64,000 nucleotides of DNA from Typhlomys cinereus. Lineage: Eukaryota; Chordata; Mammalia; Rodentia; Platacanthomyidae. Below the pieces are notes generated by a model, which saw only the letters and a list, made by a program, of their open reading frames with translations, was not told where the DNA came from and did no database searches. The DNA is taken from the NCBI GenBank assembly GCA_023101885.1, contig JALPQD010000246.1, forward strand, positions 1,054,001 to 1,118,000. The letters are read 5' to 3'. Made by a program: the position numbers and the translations under genes. Below, piece by piece: positions 22,956 through 35,647 of this stretch; positions within the stretch are counted from its first letter, which is position 1; every line of letters starts with the position of its first letter.

Positions 22956-23404
22956 AACACTCTTGATCTTTAAGGCTAAAGATGAATGTGAACACTGAGA
23001 TGAAATAGAACTCATAGTATTTGATCCAGAAGGGAGAGACCATTCTACAAACATAGGTGCTTTCATTCTGATGAGTAGTTCTTGTAATTGCAAAGTTCAT
23101 TTTAACAGTTTGCCACAAGCTACAGAGCACTTTAAGGCAGTGTGTAGCATGCAAATGGAAGGAGCCCTGGCTACAAGGAGGCACACAGAGAGGACTGGCA
23201 GGTGCAGAGCAAACATCAAGAAAATGATTCTGACAGAAGTTGTGTGCTTCATGTGTGGGAGGCACAGCTGATGGAAAACGACTTGAGTGTTTTATCTAAA
23301 GTTACAGAAAAAAGGCAGCAGACGAATCAAAATTATGCGTGTGGGAAAAAAGAAACAGAAGAGATTGAGTGGGTGGAGGTTGAGAAGTGAGCATCACATC
23401 TTTT

Positions 23405-23600
23405 TCTTGGCGCTCAGAAGTCAACGCAGAGGATAAGGTTCATGCTCCTATATGTGGTGAACTGAGGTTTATCCTACAATCCACTTAGTGAAAGGAGAGA
23501 AATAACCTCCGCAGGTTGGCCTCTGACCTCCTCCATCTGTGCACCATAGCGTAAATGCACATTTTCTCTTTCCTCTACATCTCTGTCTCTATAAGGTAAA
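23405..23600 (+). mobile_element. old tRNA-derived SINE (B3/B2 type), sense
   Basis: GAAAGGAGAGAAATAACCTCC, GCAGGTTGGCCTCTGACCTCC and GTGCACCATAGCG match, in order, the body of old rodent B3/B2-type SINEs. The head upstream is only faintly visible. Confidence 0.55.
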
Positions 23601-26563
23601 CAAGTTGTGTTTTTTTTTAAACTTTCTGATCTGACTACTAACATGGAAACTCAAAAATAGTATTGAGAATGAGTTGCAAACTTTATCCCAGTAAGTGTGA
23701 TTGAGAATGAGTCAAGGATAGAGAGTGATTACCATCCCCATCATCAGACACTTGTAAACATGAACATATTCCTACATATTCACAGAGAACAGAAAAAACA
23801 ATTAAAAGTGAGGAGTAGAATAGAGGTTCATGGAAGCACTTTAGACCTTGACATAGGCATTTAATTTGTCAATCTAAAGTAGTTTTATACAAAGTAGTTT
23901 GCTTACTCAAATTAACTCAGAAGATCGGATTTGAAATTAAAACTAATTTTCACTGGCTTTTACTCATAGTTTCAGTGTTCTTGATCATTTCAAATGCCAT
24001 CACTCTGGGCTGTTTTATCAAATAAGAAAAAACATAGCACATAAAGAGGACTTGTATCAACACAGAAATTTAAGAAATCCCATTTCATTAACATATCATT
24101 GTCACCCATTTACCTTTGCACACTATAAAGGCAAATTAAAATATATTAAGATACCTAGGAACAATGAATTTGATCTTTGGAGTAATCAGGAAATTAAAAA
24201 TGTATATGCAGCAGCATCATAAGCATAATCTAAATAGTTATACATAATGAATTATCTATCCCTGGAAAGAGATAAGTGTATAAAATTAAAAAGTTGAGAA
24301 TGAAATATTTGTCTTAAAATAGTAAATATACAGGAGTTGGAAGGTACTTGCCAAAAACAGTTCCCATTATACAAGTTTGTTTCCAGATCCAACTTAACCT
24401 CTTTAATTTCTCAATATATTCTATAGATACCTTCAATTCCACACACAGTTTCTATAATTAAATTATGATGGTAATTTGTCAGAATGAAGCAAAATTTCTC
24501 AAGGGCATAAATTGAGTGTGGAATTGAATTTCAGTGTAAGGGCAAAACAGCCAAATATAAAAATAATCAGGCAAATAAAGGAGCAATTAAATTCCATGCC
24601 TTTGAAAGTGCAGGTGTAAAATATTATGCTACCATTAAATCTCATGGAAAATTTGGTGCTTCACATCAAATTAAATTGATAGTCAATAATTCTGTGTAGA
24701 AATGAAGGGTGTTTTCACAGAGACACAAATTTGAGACATAAATTTCTCTCCAATGGGGACCACAACCACATTTGAAGACTTTGGCACCAAGTCTCAGAAA
24801 TGATTATGGCAGGTGAAATACCTTCTCATAAAAAAATACTTTGACAAAATTGCCTGCTAGGGATGAATGAAAGAGGTAATTATGTACCTGAAATTGGAAA
24901 GCTGATGCAAATCACCTTTAATTTTCTTATCATAAACAGTGAAGTCTTCATTATACCAACACCGATTATCATTCCATTAGATAGACCTTCTTTGATTGGT
25001 GAAATTGATAGGAAAAATATAATGCTGATCATAATAGAGATTTCCCAATACTACATAAAAATAAAACTTCTTTTGAATACAGAATAGCTGACTTTGGATA
25101 TAATTTGCAAAAATAGTGGCAGATAATTTATTTCAAACATTTATGCGTTGAGGAAGCATTTTCTTGAATTCACTGTGAACATTTCAGCATGTGCATTCCT
25201 TTTCAAAACTTCATACTAATGTCAGATGATATTTCTTTGTTATATTAAATAATGGTAGGATTAAAGAATATAACTGTATCCAATTTTGCTCAAGATAACA
25301 TAAAAAATTAAAATAAGTGGACAGAGATTTTATCTTGTGATCAGAATTCTTCAGATTTTGAAGCTTGATTTGGGATTCAAATATTACATTATAATACAAT
25401 AGCTCACCCAATTGGATGCCCTAAAATACCTTACTACCTAATGGGTGATCTTCCTGCAAACATTTTTTCCTGGCCATATAATTTTGCTTATCACTAAATT
25501 AAATTGCCAAGAACTAAATAATGGCTATTAACAAATGATTCCTGTTCCCAAAGCCAATACTCAAAAATGTGTACATGAAATTATTGAGAATGTAAGAATG
25601 CATGGGGCATATTCTGTTCTGTGGATTGATAAGGACAGTTTATAATATCAGTATTTATGTCAAGCAAATTAAATGCCAATAAACAGGAAATTACTTTTCA
25701 TTCATCAAATATCATTGACATGGTCTGTGCAATCAGTAGGAATCAATGCCAACACCTACGGAAGATTATCAGCGATAGTCTAGAAATGGATTTGGCAAAG
25801 AGTGGATAAAACTTCTCTGTGGGTACCTGCACAAGACCTGCACAGGATGGGGTCACCTTATCAAAATTTCATCATTAATGGAGAAAAGTCATGTAGCCCC
25901 ATCTCTCCCAAGGGTCTAATTGCAGTAAGTGGCTACTGAAGTATAGTGTGTCATTTACATCAGGGAGCAGTTATTGATAGTTGTCTCATGCTCTCAAGTA
26001 TGCTTATGCAAGAAACTCTATTTAAGCTCAAAGGCTTCATATAGACAAAAACATGAAAGTAAGCGGTGGATTTGTTGGAAAGAATGGTTTCAGAGGAAGG
26101 GCGTAAGAATGAGAGAAGGTAATAGACGTGTGAGAACAACTACATTTTATTATGGGAATGCATGAAAATTGTCATTTAATAGGTCTGGAATATCAGGTCT
26201 GCAATTCCAATTACAGAAACTGAGATATAGGAAGTAATTCAGGTTAATGACATGTGTTCCTTAAATGATAAAGATAGACCAGAGGGCTAGCCTAGAGTCA
26301 GTACAAGGCTGAGATTTCTATTAAGACATTTCTTGGGAAAATATTTATAACATGTAATTTACCCTATCAGAAATGTCACATTCTATATCCTAAACATTTG
26401 CTTGTTATAACACTATTGTGACTGAAGAGATTATACTGCAGGTTGATGTTTTGATAAAGCTCCAATTTAACTGTTACAAGAAAATAAAAAGCACACAATA
26501 TCAAACTCAGCAGGGAACAAGCCTTTCTTCTTAATTGCTATTCCTTTGAAACTTTGTAGAAAT
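23601..26563. other. long unique AT-rich stretch
   Basis: About 3 kb, the longest part of the window where I recognise neither a young repeat nor a gene. Frames of 60 to 74 codons are at the level expected by chance. Confidence 0.4.
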
Positions 26564-26571
26564 GAATTTAA

Positions 26572-27609
26572 TTTATTTATTTATTTATTATTCCTCTCAT
26601 ACAAACATAATAGGCACTCCTGTCCCCTCCCTCCCTCACCCCTCCCTCGGCCTCCCTGCTGCCTCCTCCCTTTTCCTCTTCCTTTCCCCCTCCCTCCCTT
26701 TCTCCCAGTGCCCACTCGCCCCATCTCTGAAGCATCCTTTAATGCGTATATCAAACTTTCCTCTGGTTCCTCCTCTCTGGTGAGGGTAAGGACTCAGTGG
26801 CATTTCCTAGAACTCTTTCTTGTGTTCCTCTTAAGTATAGGAACACTATTGTGACTGTTAATCCCTTGCTTCTAAGGATCCAGTTCCTTTAGTCCATGCT
26901 AGACTTTGAGGGGTCAACGATATGTTGGTCATTGCGCAGATCTTGCAGAGTCCTATTATAATTGCTTTGGCCATAACTTGTGTGGAGTACCTTGCATATC
27001 ATGACTCCTCCCTCCTTGTGCTCTTACAATCTTACCGCCCCCTCTTCTGCAAATTTCCCTGATCTTCAGGATGGGGAGAGATTAGGCAGGCCTGATTCCA
27101 GGTGGTTGATATAGAATCTCTGATGTTCTGAATTATAATTTGTTGATTTTTTTTTCAGTTTTGCTGCTCCTGCAATGCCCTTGGCTCCATTCTGATGGAT
27201 ACTGGATGTCACCCCCTGGCCAGAGATAAAAAGCTGTTAAATTAGAGTCTTATTATAAGAGTAGATTCAAAGGTAGATGGAATAAGAATAGGAGACCACT
27301 GTGGGAGGGGTCAGTCTCCCATTTGTAAAATGGTGACCTTCTATCTTCCAGGCTGTATGCCCTCCCCTTCTGGTAAGATCATACTCCATCAGTTGCAAGT
27401 GACCAGGAAGGACAGTCTGTGAGCTTAACCATTACTTACTCATTACTTACTCTCATTACTTACTTGCAGTCCTTGATGGTGGCCTATTATCTCTGCTGTA
27501 GCATTATCTCCTCTCTCCTTGTTTCTGGCCCTCCTTCCCCTTCTCTCCTGTTTATAATCTTTGCAATTACTGTAGGTATTAGAGAGATTTATCTTTGAGT
27601 GTGTCTCTA
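26572..27609 (-). mobile_element. L1 3' UTR, antisense
   Basis: Read on the minus strand it follows the ORF2 remnant, passes through blocks shared with 17610-18285, then a G-rich polypurine tract (plus-strand C/T-rich 26615-26715), and ends in repeats of AATA. GAATTTAA at 26564-26571 and 28001-28008 may be the target duplication. Confidence 0.8.
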
Positions 27610-28000
27610 AGTGGGTTTGGTACTAAGATCAACCCATTATGGAGTATATACAGTGCTTAATTTTTTGTGTCTGGGATACTTCACTCAATATAATTGTTTC
27701 TAATTGCATCCATTTCTGGCAAATTGCATTAATTCATCATTTTTGATGGCTGAGTAGTATTCCATTGTATAAATGTTTTTTTAGCCACTTTTTTTTATCC
27801 ACTCATCAACTGTTGGACATTTGGGTTGATTTCATGACTTTGCTGTTGTAAATAGTGCTGCTTTGAACATGGTCGTACTTGTGCTATCGAGGTGAGTTTT
27901 TGATGTATGGGGGGTTATTCCCAAAAGTGGAATAGCAGGGTCATATAGCACTTCAATCTTTAGCTTATTTAAGAATCCCCAAACGGCTCGGAAATAAACT
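27610..28000 (-). pseudogene. L1 ORF2 C-terminal remnant
   Basis: The minus strand encodes L-Y-D-P-A-I-P-L-L-G-I and, soon after, M-F-K-A-A-L-F-T-T-A-K. These are hallmarks of the C-terminal region of L1 ORF2 proteins. A stop interrupts the frame at about 27832. Beyond it the nucleotide sequence still reads like the ORF2 end (TGGAATACTACTCAGCC). The reverse transcriptase and endonuclease domains are absent because the copy is 5'-truncated, so it cannot be active. Confidence 0.88.
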
Positions 28001-28008
28001 GAATTTAA

Positions 28009-28354
28009 GAAGGAGTTCACAAAATATTAAAAGTAAAATTTGTCATGTGTTGATAAAGGGCTTTCTTTTCTGCACAGAGAGTCCTCTGAGCATTTCAAAT
28101 TTCAAATAATAAATGGGATTGATTTTCTTATCCATGTCAACTTATTTCTTGATGGACTTTGTCCCTTGAAATTGTGTGTCATATTTGTATCATACTTTAA
28201 CTTTTCTTGTTCATTTTTCAACTATTCACAATGTGATACATTCTGAGCTTCTAGTATCACAGCAATCTCAGCAGCTTGGAACTCCACTGTCTAATTCTCA
28301 GGGATGCTGAAAACAATAGTCTCATGAATCACCCTTTGAGTAAGTTCAATGTAT
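28009..28354. other. unique DNA, nothing recognised
   Basis: Short stretch after the L1. The 68-codon plus-strand frame at 28040-28246 has no recognisable feature. Confidence 0.4.
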
Positions 28355-28455
28355 TACAGCAAGATAGCTCTACTAGTAAGTCACAGGGTCTTAAATTCGG
28401 TGATGTAAGTTTGATCCCTTGAAGTCTATGTGGCAGGACGAGAGAACTGACCTCA
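28355..28455 (+). mobile_element. tRNA-derived SINE head fragment
   Basis: GATGTAAGTTTGATCCCTTG resembles a B-box region and GAGAGAACTGACCTC the following SINE body, as in old rodent B3/B4-type elements. Highly diverged. Confidence 0.4.
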
Positions 28456-28469
28456 AAACATTGTTATCT

Positions 28470-28640
28470 AGGAGCACTTAGACAGAGCAGGATGAGTGAA
28501 GGAAAGGGAGAGTGGAGAAGGGTGTGAGGATGAGTAGGGTGGAGGAGAAGGGGAGTGAATGGGGAGTGGATCAGGGTAAAGATATAAACCCAGTTTGTTT
28601 GTAAATAAGTAAATTAAAATATTAACATACAAATTAAAAA
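28470..28640 (+). mobile_element. L1 3' UTR tail fragment
   Basis: A G-rich polypurine tract (28495-28570) followed by CCCAGTTTGTTTGTAAATAAG and an A-rich end has the layout of the L1 3' ends at 16463 and 36136. Confidence 0.5.
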
Positions 28641-28709
28641 GCAAGTTTTCATCTGATCTCCACTGGGGTGCTGTGGCATATGTGGCCCGTCTTTCTCCCC
28701 TGTGCCCTC

Positions 28710-29416
28710 TGTTATCGTTATATTTTAGTGTCAACTTGACAGTTGTGGACTGTTTGGGACACCACTGTGGAAGGCTAACGGTTGGAACAGGCCCTGGAAC
28801 AAGTCTGCAGGTCTTGATTAATTGCTGTGGGAAACTCAGCCCATAGTGGGTGGCACTTCCCAGTGGTGGACCAGATAACAGGAAGTGCAAGGAGAAGGGA
28901 CTTGCTCTTTTTCTCTTGTCTTGTGTTGACTTGCTAGTGGAGCATTGTTCACTGTTAGAGCATCCTGGCCTTCTTTGTTGCTGCTGCTGCCTCCGTCCTT
29001 GGCTGACGCAGAGTTTCATCCTTTTCACGTAGTTGCTGTTCCTCCTGCCTTTGTATCCTGGTCTCTAGGCCTTGCTGCTGTTCACTGTCCATCACTGATG
29101 TCAGAGCCCAGCTGTTCTTCACCAAAGTCAGAACCCAGTGTCTTCGGCCATCCAGAGAGGTAAAGGCTTGAGACCTTCTTGGATCTTTTGGCTTTCTGGA
29201 ACATTCTGGCCAAGAACTAAGTAGCTATGGGCAGCTACTTTGAAGGATATTATTTTTTATTGTAAAGTAATTTAATAAACTTTTTTTATATATGTATATA
29301 TATTATATTAGTATATTATATTATATTATATTATATTATATTATATTATATTATATTATATTATATTATATTATATTATATAGATTCAGTTTCTTCAGAA
29401 AACCCTGACTAATATA
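28710..29416 (+). mobile_element. MaLR-like LTR, sense, 5-base TSD
   Basis: Starts TGTTATCGTTATATTTTAGTG, then TCAACTTGACAG, and ends GAAAACCCTGACTAATATA. CCCTC is repeated at 28705-28709 and 29417-29421. The last dinucleotide is TA where CA is expected, a probable point mutation. The length (707 bases) is inflated by an internal TTATA array. The 186-codon minus-strand frame at 28468-29028 overlaps this LTR and the L1 tail and is not a gene. Confidence 0.7.
29312..29382. repeat. (TTATA)n pentanucleotide array
   Basis: About 14 near-perfect units inside the LTR at 28710-29416, just upstream of its 3' end. Confidence 0.95.
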
Positions 29417-29421
29417 CCCTC

Positions 29422-30404
29422 TCAATTAGATAAATTAAAAACATATTTTTAAAGATTATTATGGCTCATATTATGGTTTTTGGACATGTTCCTTAATGAT
29501 TATCAGTGTGAGCAGATAAATTTACAAAATACAAATCCCATACTTAGTTCAAGTATAGTTCTTCATGCTGTGTTTGTAGAAGATAACAGATTAGAAGATT
29601 GTTGGTAAGGACATATAAACAACAGAGATACCAGTTGGTTTCCTGGAATTGGTACAGGGTTGGTGAATTCTTCGGGAGAATATGAATGTCTACCTGCACC
29701 CGCAACAATAAGGATGGAAATGTTCAGACTACTACTACCAGCTATCCTCTGGTTCTTTCTGGTAATAATCAGAGCTGTTGAATTTACATTTTGCCAAAAG
29801 GCAAACATAGCAGAAACAGTTGTTGCTTAAATGTGCAATAGTTTAGGAATTTTATTCAGAGACAATTTACACATGTGTCCTTCAAATTTCAGATCTACAC
29901 AGTGTGTTAGGGTTTAGGTCTTGAGGGAAACTCTTGGTAATAGGATTAAGTCATTTTGAAAGACAGGTCCTAATGTGAGGATGCTTCTATGTAACTATTA
30001 CTTTGCACCCTCAGTTAAAAATTAGTCACAATGAAGAAACAGATTTTTTTGTCAAAGAATAATTTTCCTTACCTACAATACAGGAACTTACAACACCTTG
30101 TTCAGCTATGAATACTGCAATCTGCAATAACAAGAACTCTGTCAAGGAGGGTTGAGTAGTACTGTAGTGTCCTGTAAAATATGGGGGACTATTTGCTTTC
30201 TGATTGATATTGGGGCTTGTTTCATGGGCAGGGAAAGCATGTTTGGTAAACCAGATCAAAAATCTATGCATAGGTAGACAACATTTCTCAATGTTGACTA
30301 TAAATAGTTTATGATTATAAGCTACCATTTAATCATATGTAATTATACCCATCCATCAGAGAAACACTCAATGCCCAACCAAGAAATACCTATATGTAAT
30401 GGAA
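29422..30404. other. unique DNA, nothing recognised
   Basis: Minus-strand frames of 81 and 100 codons (29563-29808, 30026-30328) are unrecognised and lack supporting signals. Confidence 0.4.
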
Positions 30405-30985
30405 GATGTGTAATTCAGAGAAACACATCTAGCTGAAGTAAAACCAACTGTGCACACCTTATCCTGAATCAGTACATATAAACCACCTCATCTTAAGGTT
30501 CAGGGAACTTTGCAGAAGAGAAGGCTTCAATAATGTAAGAGTTGCAAGATGGGGAGGAGAAGCAATGTCAGCGAGCACTCTCTGTTCATATCAAAGTTGC
30601 CATATTGAAGAGTTAAGGCAAAGATGTCTCCTTCCACTAGACTTTCGTGACAACTGGCTTGTCAACATCTTGTCATGGAGGAGGAAAGATCCCCTGAGAC
30701 ATGCTGCTCTGAGATGCTCCATGGGACTGACCGGTGCTGGGCGGTTGAGGACAGGAACCTTTTAGCCCTATGGTTTGCCCACTGGTGAGACATTCATCTA
30801 CTGGCAGTCCTTATGTACTAGCTAGTGTGGGATTCCTAGATGAGACCTAGTACATCACACATAGAAGGGGGGATGGAGATGGAGGAAACTGACAGAAGAA
30901 GACAACGTGTGGAGTGGGAAAGGATGGGGTGAGGGCATCTAGTAGGTAGTGAAAACATATTTTTGTTAATATAGAATCTAAATTT
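30405..30985 (+). mobile_element. L1 3' UTR, older copy
   Basis: CCTCATCTTAAGGTTCAGGG, GAACTTTGCAGAAG and GTAAGAGTTGCAAGATGGGG align in order with the upstream part of 17610-18285. GGACTGACCGGTGCTGGG and TTTGCCCACTGGTGAGAC link it to the copy at 63630. A G-rich tract (30866-30940) and an AT-rich end follow. Confidence 0.65.
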
Positions 30986-32247
30986 AAATCTGAACAATTT
31001 TTCCCTTGATATTATTCTAGTCATTCCTTGTAGAATTCGACGGGGTATTCATTGTAGTGCTAATCATTGGGCTATTACTTATTTTCAAGAAAATTTTCTT
31101 TCATCAAAATATTGAGCCGTTGGTCGTATAATCATAAAAATTATGAGATTTTCCAGTAAAAATAACAGATGGTCATTTTACCTTGAAACTTCCTTTTCAA
31201 TATTCAGTTCAAGAATTAGCTAGGAGACAATCTCAATAATTTAGAATACTATTCTGGGAAAAATTAGGCAAACTTAGAAATTTTGGCTGTTTTCTACTAT
31301 TCTTTTTTTCCAGAGTCAAATGACTGATAATGACAAACACCGGACTGTGCATAAAAAATTCCATTGCCAAAAATCTCTTGTGAGAGCACGTGCCCACATT
31401 ACACATTCTGTAAACACTTGAGCCATATGATATTCATATGAAAGATAAATTGAATATACCTGCACTCCAGGCTGAAGTTTTAACAGGTTACATCAAAACA
31501 CTTCTACACCCAAGTTAGACCAGCAGTGACTGAAATAATAGTGACTGTGTGTGTGTGTGTGTGCTTGTGATATCTAAAACAATAATGTTTTCTGTTAGAA
31601 ATATGCTGTTCAGGAGCTAGAAATATGCTGTTCCCTCTAATGCTACAGTGAATCATTCTGAAAAAATTGCTGGTGGTAATTTTGGATTCAATCATGTATG
31701 CAATGAGTTTATACTCTAAAGTTCAAAGTCATAAAACAGAATGTTATTACCATGTGCTATCTGCTGTACTCTAAATTTTATAGTTAGTTCCAGCAAGATG
31801 AATTCAACAAAGCGTTAGTATATTGGGTGGAGCTCAGAAATGCACTGGCCAGCATTTCTAGAAGAGATGTCTGCTTTGCACATAACAGTGCAGAGAAATA
31901 ATTGTGATTGGGTCTTGAACAAGAAAAGAGAACATGACATCTAACTGTTTCTAAAATTCTAGTCAAGTTATCTGAACTCTTGATGTGTTCTACCTAAACT
32001 AAAGCTCCAGTCAAGTTCACAATAAGTGAATCCAACAAATGTATAAGAGTAAATTATTTAAAATGTATTTCTCCCAATGAACACTGAAAGAACAAATGTA
32101 TCTGAATTTAATTGTAGAGAGAAGTAGTGTGCCAGTAAGTAAAGAGAGTAGACAAGAGAAGAGGAGGAAAGACAGTGAGACAGAGAATAGAGAGAGGGAT
32201 TATGTACTCTATTTTCTCTATGTACTTGTTGTAGTCGTTACCTGGGG
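30986..32247. other. unique DNA, weak exon-like segment
   Basis: Holds the weak exon-like stretch at 31320-31385, a short TG run at 31546-31562, and a 16-base direct repeat near 31600. No gene recognised. Confidence 0.4.
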
Positions 32248-32490
32248 TGGTTAGCTATCAATGCCAATTTGACAATTGAAAGTTCAGGCACATTTGTACA
32301 GAATTAATAGTTAAGTCTTGAGCAAGTCTGCAGATTTTCTCAGTCTGCTGAATGATGAACTGACCTCGTTGTAAGTGGGAACTCTTTCTGGGGAGGCAGA
32401 TGAAATGGACAGATCTGATGCAGAGAGTTGGCATTCTTTAGAATACTTGGACAGACACATGGTGTTTGACAAGTGAGATTTGCCCTCCCA
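32248..32490 (+). mobile_element. MaLR-like LTR, 5' part, split
   Basis: TGGTTAGCTATCAATGCCAAT and TTGACAATTG are the diverged 5' region of the GTCAACTTGAC LTR type, and GAACTCTTTCTGG fits further in. The element is interrupted by the SINE that begins at 32501. Confidence 0.55.
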
Positions 32491-32500
32491 GAAGATGTGG

Positions 32501-32784
32501 GGGGGGGGGCTGGAGAGGTGGCTCAGGGGTTAAGCCTCTGCCTTGCAGGTGGAAGGTCCTGAGTTCAGATCCTAGACCCCCACGTATAGACGCGGGGGCA
32601 GCCTCCGTTTCTGGTCCTGATAGGGCGAAGCCTGTGAATGCCGGGGCAGAGTAAACAAGAAGGAGGTGGAGGCATCCATGGTGGTTCCCGAATTCGTCCG
32701 TGGTCTCACACACACACACACACACACACGCATACACTCACGCGCACACATGCACAATTGAATAAATAGTGAAAAATAAAAAAA
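32501..32784 (+). mobile_element. young B2-superfamily SINE, full length
   Basis: Starts in a G-run (GGGGGGGGGGCTGGAGAGG), with TGGCTCAGGGG (A-box) and GAGTTCAGATCC (B-box). The conserved body and a CA tract lead to an AATAAAT tail. AGAAGATGTG precedes it (32491-32500) and AGAAGTGTGATGTG follows (32784-32797), an imperfect target duplication with 4 extra bases. Confidence 0.88.
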
Positions 32785-32799
32785 GAAGTGTGATGTGCT

Positions 32800-32955
32800 G
32801 AGGCTGGATTCCTCAGTACCAGGTGTTGGTATGAGCTTTCCTGTCTAGCTGGACTAAGAAATGTAACCAGGGAATTTTAAACTAAGATAAAACTCTGTTC
32901 CCCTTTAAATCATCTGGTTGTGAATTCATCAGTAACATGTAGAGTAACTGAATCA
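32800..32955 (+). mobile_element. MaLR-like LTR, 3' part, split
   Basis: Resumes the LTR begun at 32248. CTCTGTTCCCCTTTAAATC corresponds to the AAACCCTTTCC-type segment and GAGTAACTGAATCA to the usual terminal motif. No target duplication of the LTR itself was found. Confidence 0.5.
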
Positions 32956-33139
32956 TTGCTCCACCATAAAATACTAGATGCTGTTTGAGAAAACATAGCC
33001 ATGATAATTTTTACATTCATGAAAATACAATAGGTTTAACTAACTATTGAGTAAAAGGCAACCCAAAATATTTGCATAGACATTCAATTTTTAGAAATTA
33101 TTTAGAAATGAATCATATTGGAGTTATGCAGTCAATTTA

Positions 33140-33370
33140 TTAAATAGTGCAAAACATAATTTCAATAGATAAATTAGCTAAGCACATGTCAGTATAGGTG
33201 TCTTGGATGTGGTTTAATGGATCATAGAAACAGGGGAACATGGGAGCAGGAAGGAAACTGTGTGGAAATGAGAATGAGTGTGGTGGGATGGGACATGTGG
33301 AAGGGTGAAGGTGTAGTAGGTGAAGGAACATAAATTCATTTTATTTTTATGCTAAACTTCAAAGAGTAAA
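33140..33370 (+). mobile_element. possible L1 3' UTR tail
   Basis: A G-rich purine tract (33225-33325) followed by AAATTCATTTTATTTTTATGC and an A-rich end has the arrangement of the clearer L1 3' ends here. Confidence 0.4.
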
Positions 33371-33574
33371 TAAAAAACATTTGGAGAATGAATCAGATTT
33401 CTCCTCAAGTTGTACACATTAAAAAAAAAGGGAAAGCACAGGATTGGGAGCACTGACTGCTCAAACCTGAGAACTCAAGATCCATTTGTAGCAACTGGGA
33501 CCCCAGCTCTGCGGCTGGAAGAGCATGAGGTTGACCAGTATTGTCCATCAGCAATCAAAATGATGCACATTGTT

Positions 33575-33905
33575 AAGGAAAAGAAAGGAAAGGAGACAGC
33601 AGGAGAAGAGAAAGAATAGAGGAGAAGAAAGGAAAGGATGGAGAGAAAGAGAGTAGAGGACAGGGGAGGGGAGGGGTATTGCTGAATTTTGTGGACACAT
33701 ATATTGTACAAATATAGAAATAGCTATAAATAAACATGAATCCAACCAAAATTATATATTGAATATCCTGCAGAGCAAAGCAATCTCATTATAATTTAAG
33801 AAGAAAGTATACAGCTGAGAGAGAGATACGCATACAGAGAGAGAGAAAGACAGCGAGAGTGAGACAGAGACATAGAAACAGAGGGATGGAGGGAGAAATC
33901 AGCAA
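33575..33905. repeat. purine-rich low-complexity DNA
   Basis: 33575-33678 is GAA/GGA-rich, ending in AGGGGAGGGGAGGGG. 33815-33900 is imperfect GA/GACA. The minus-strand frames of 65 and 78 codons are its translation. Confidence 0.8.
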
Positions 33906-35635
33906 GTTCAGATGTATTAATCAGACAACTTTCAGAACTCAGTTATCTCCTTCTGTCACACTGTCTCTTGGGATTATACAGTTGCCTTGTTTACCTACAG
34001 ATATATGTCCTTGCTGATCCATCTTGCTGGCCACACATGAGACGTTTTGATAGACTTTCTGAAATCTGAAATAAAGGAATTTGATGTTGGAGAGAGGGAA
34101 GAGTCAACTAAATTACTTGATCAGAAAGTCATAAATGTACACAAAGCTTGATTTTAGAATGAAATTCATCACTCAAATGTGTCAAGACTGATCTCATAAT
34201 TAAGATATTTTCAACCTTGTGATACTGTGACAGTAATTGTCTTACTAAATCCATGGCCAAGGACAGTCCACTTAAGTTATCAAAAATATAAGATCTCAAG
34301 ATATTTCATAATGTTTCAGGTAAGTTTATATGGAAAGATATATTTATAAAAAATGCAGAATTGTGAGTGGGAAGTACTAAATCCTTCAGAGGAAAGGAGA
34401 TTTAAACCATAAGAGTTTTAAGACCCGAGCTTCATTTGAATCATGGGAAAAATTACCTGTGTCCAAGAAGCTTCCAGCAACCGTCAACATGTACCACATT
34501 AAATATTATGCCAGCTATGCAAATCATTAATAAATAAGACCTCATTCACCACAGTCACATTAACCATGACACTGTTTCACCCCATGAAGATTAAAATCCA
34601 ATTAAAAACAAAAGTATAAAATCAAAATCACTTTTATTTTTAATTTACATAAATACATATATATATGAAACTACTTTTACTCTCAGCTTGATGTCTGTGA
34701 TCAGATGCACTGTGACAATTTTGAAAGTAATGCACAGGTTATTAAATTGAATTACAGGAATGAGCATGTTGTTAGCTTATATAATTATCGTTTCAATTAT
34801 TTTCCCACTCATTACAAAAGTCATACAAATATAACAAAAATTTTCAAACTTTCAAATTAATAAAAAACTAACTGTAGAAAATATGAAAATAAATATTCTA
34901 GATATGAATATGCATACTTTCCAACATTTCTGAAAGACAATAGACCAATCATTATAAATTACTTTAATGACTGTATAGAGGCACTTAAATTTGCAATTGT
35001 TTTATGTACTTAAACCTACATACATAATGGTTAGTAACATAGAATGTAAGTAGGACTTTGAATTAAATTTTTCAAGGAAAAATGGAGGTAAATATGGGAG
35101 GTATAGAATACAAATCACTTCTTTTGAATTAAATTATGCACAGAGTTTCTTCTTATCCTTCAAATAATTGCATATAATTCTGTGATGTAAATCTGTAAGA
35201 CAGGAGTTAATGAATCTGACTAGATGTAAGAAATATTTGGACATGGATATCAGTTTAAGTGATTATGACTGGATTAGCTGTCAGGTCACTGATGACATGA
35301 TTTAGTGGCTGACTTTAGCATGCAAAGAAGGCAGATTGCATGTAAGTACAGGGATGAAATGAAGATGTATGGAATTTGTGATAAAGACATACACATAATT
35401 TGCATATTTTAAGGGTATTGAATTTTAGTACCACTGCATCTTTCAAGCAATATAACTATACTTGGATTCCTTTTTGTCTATATTTCATTTAGTATTTTAA
35501 TGAACTAATCGATTAGAAATGATGTACATAAATGAAATAGACTAAATAATATTTGTTCTTTCTAATAAGATAATGTTTCAAAATTTGTTCATCTCCCATG
35601 AATTCATCGTTAGTTTTAATTTTTGTTTCTTAAAA
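33906..35635. other. unique AT-rich DNA, nothing recognised
   Basis: About 1.7 kb without a frame longer than 60 codons on either strand and without a repeat I can name. Confidence 0.4.
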
Positions 35636-35647
35636 TTTCAGTTTGAG

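Noticed and set aside
28468..29028. 186-codon minus-strand open frame
   Set aside because: It lies across an L1 polypurine tail and a MaLR-like LTR read in antisense; composition (Q, P, S runs) reflects the repeats.
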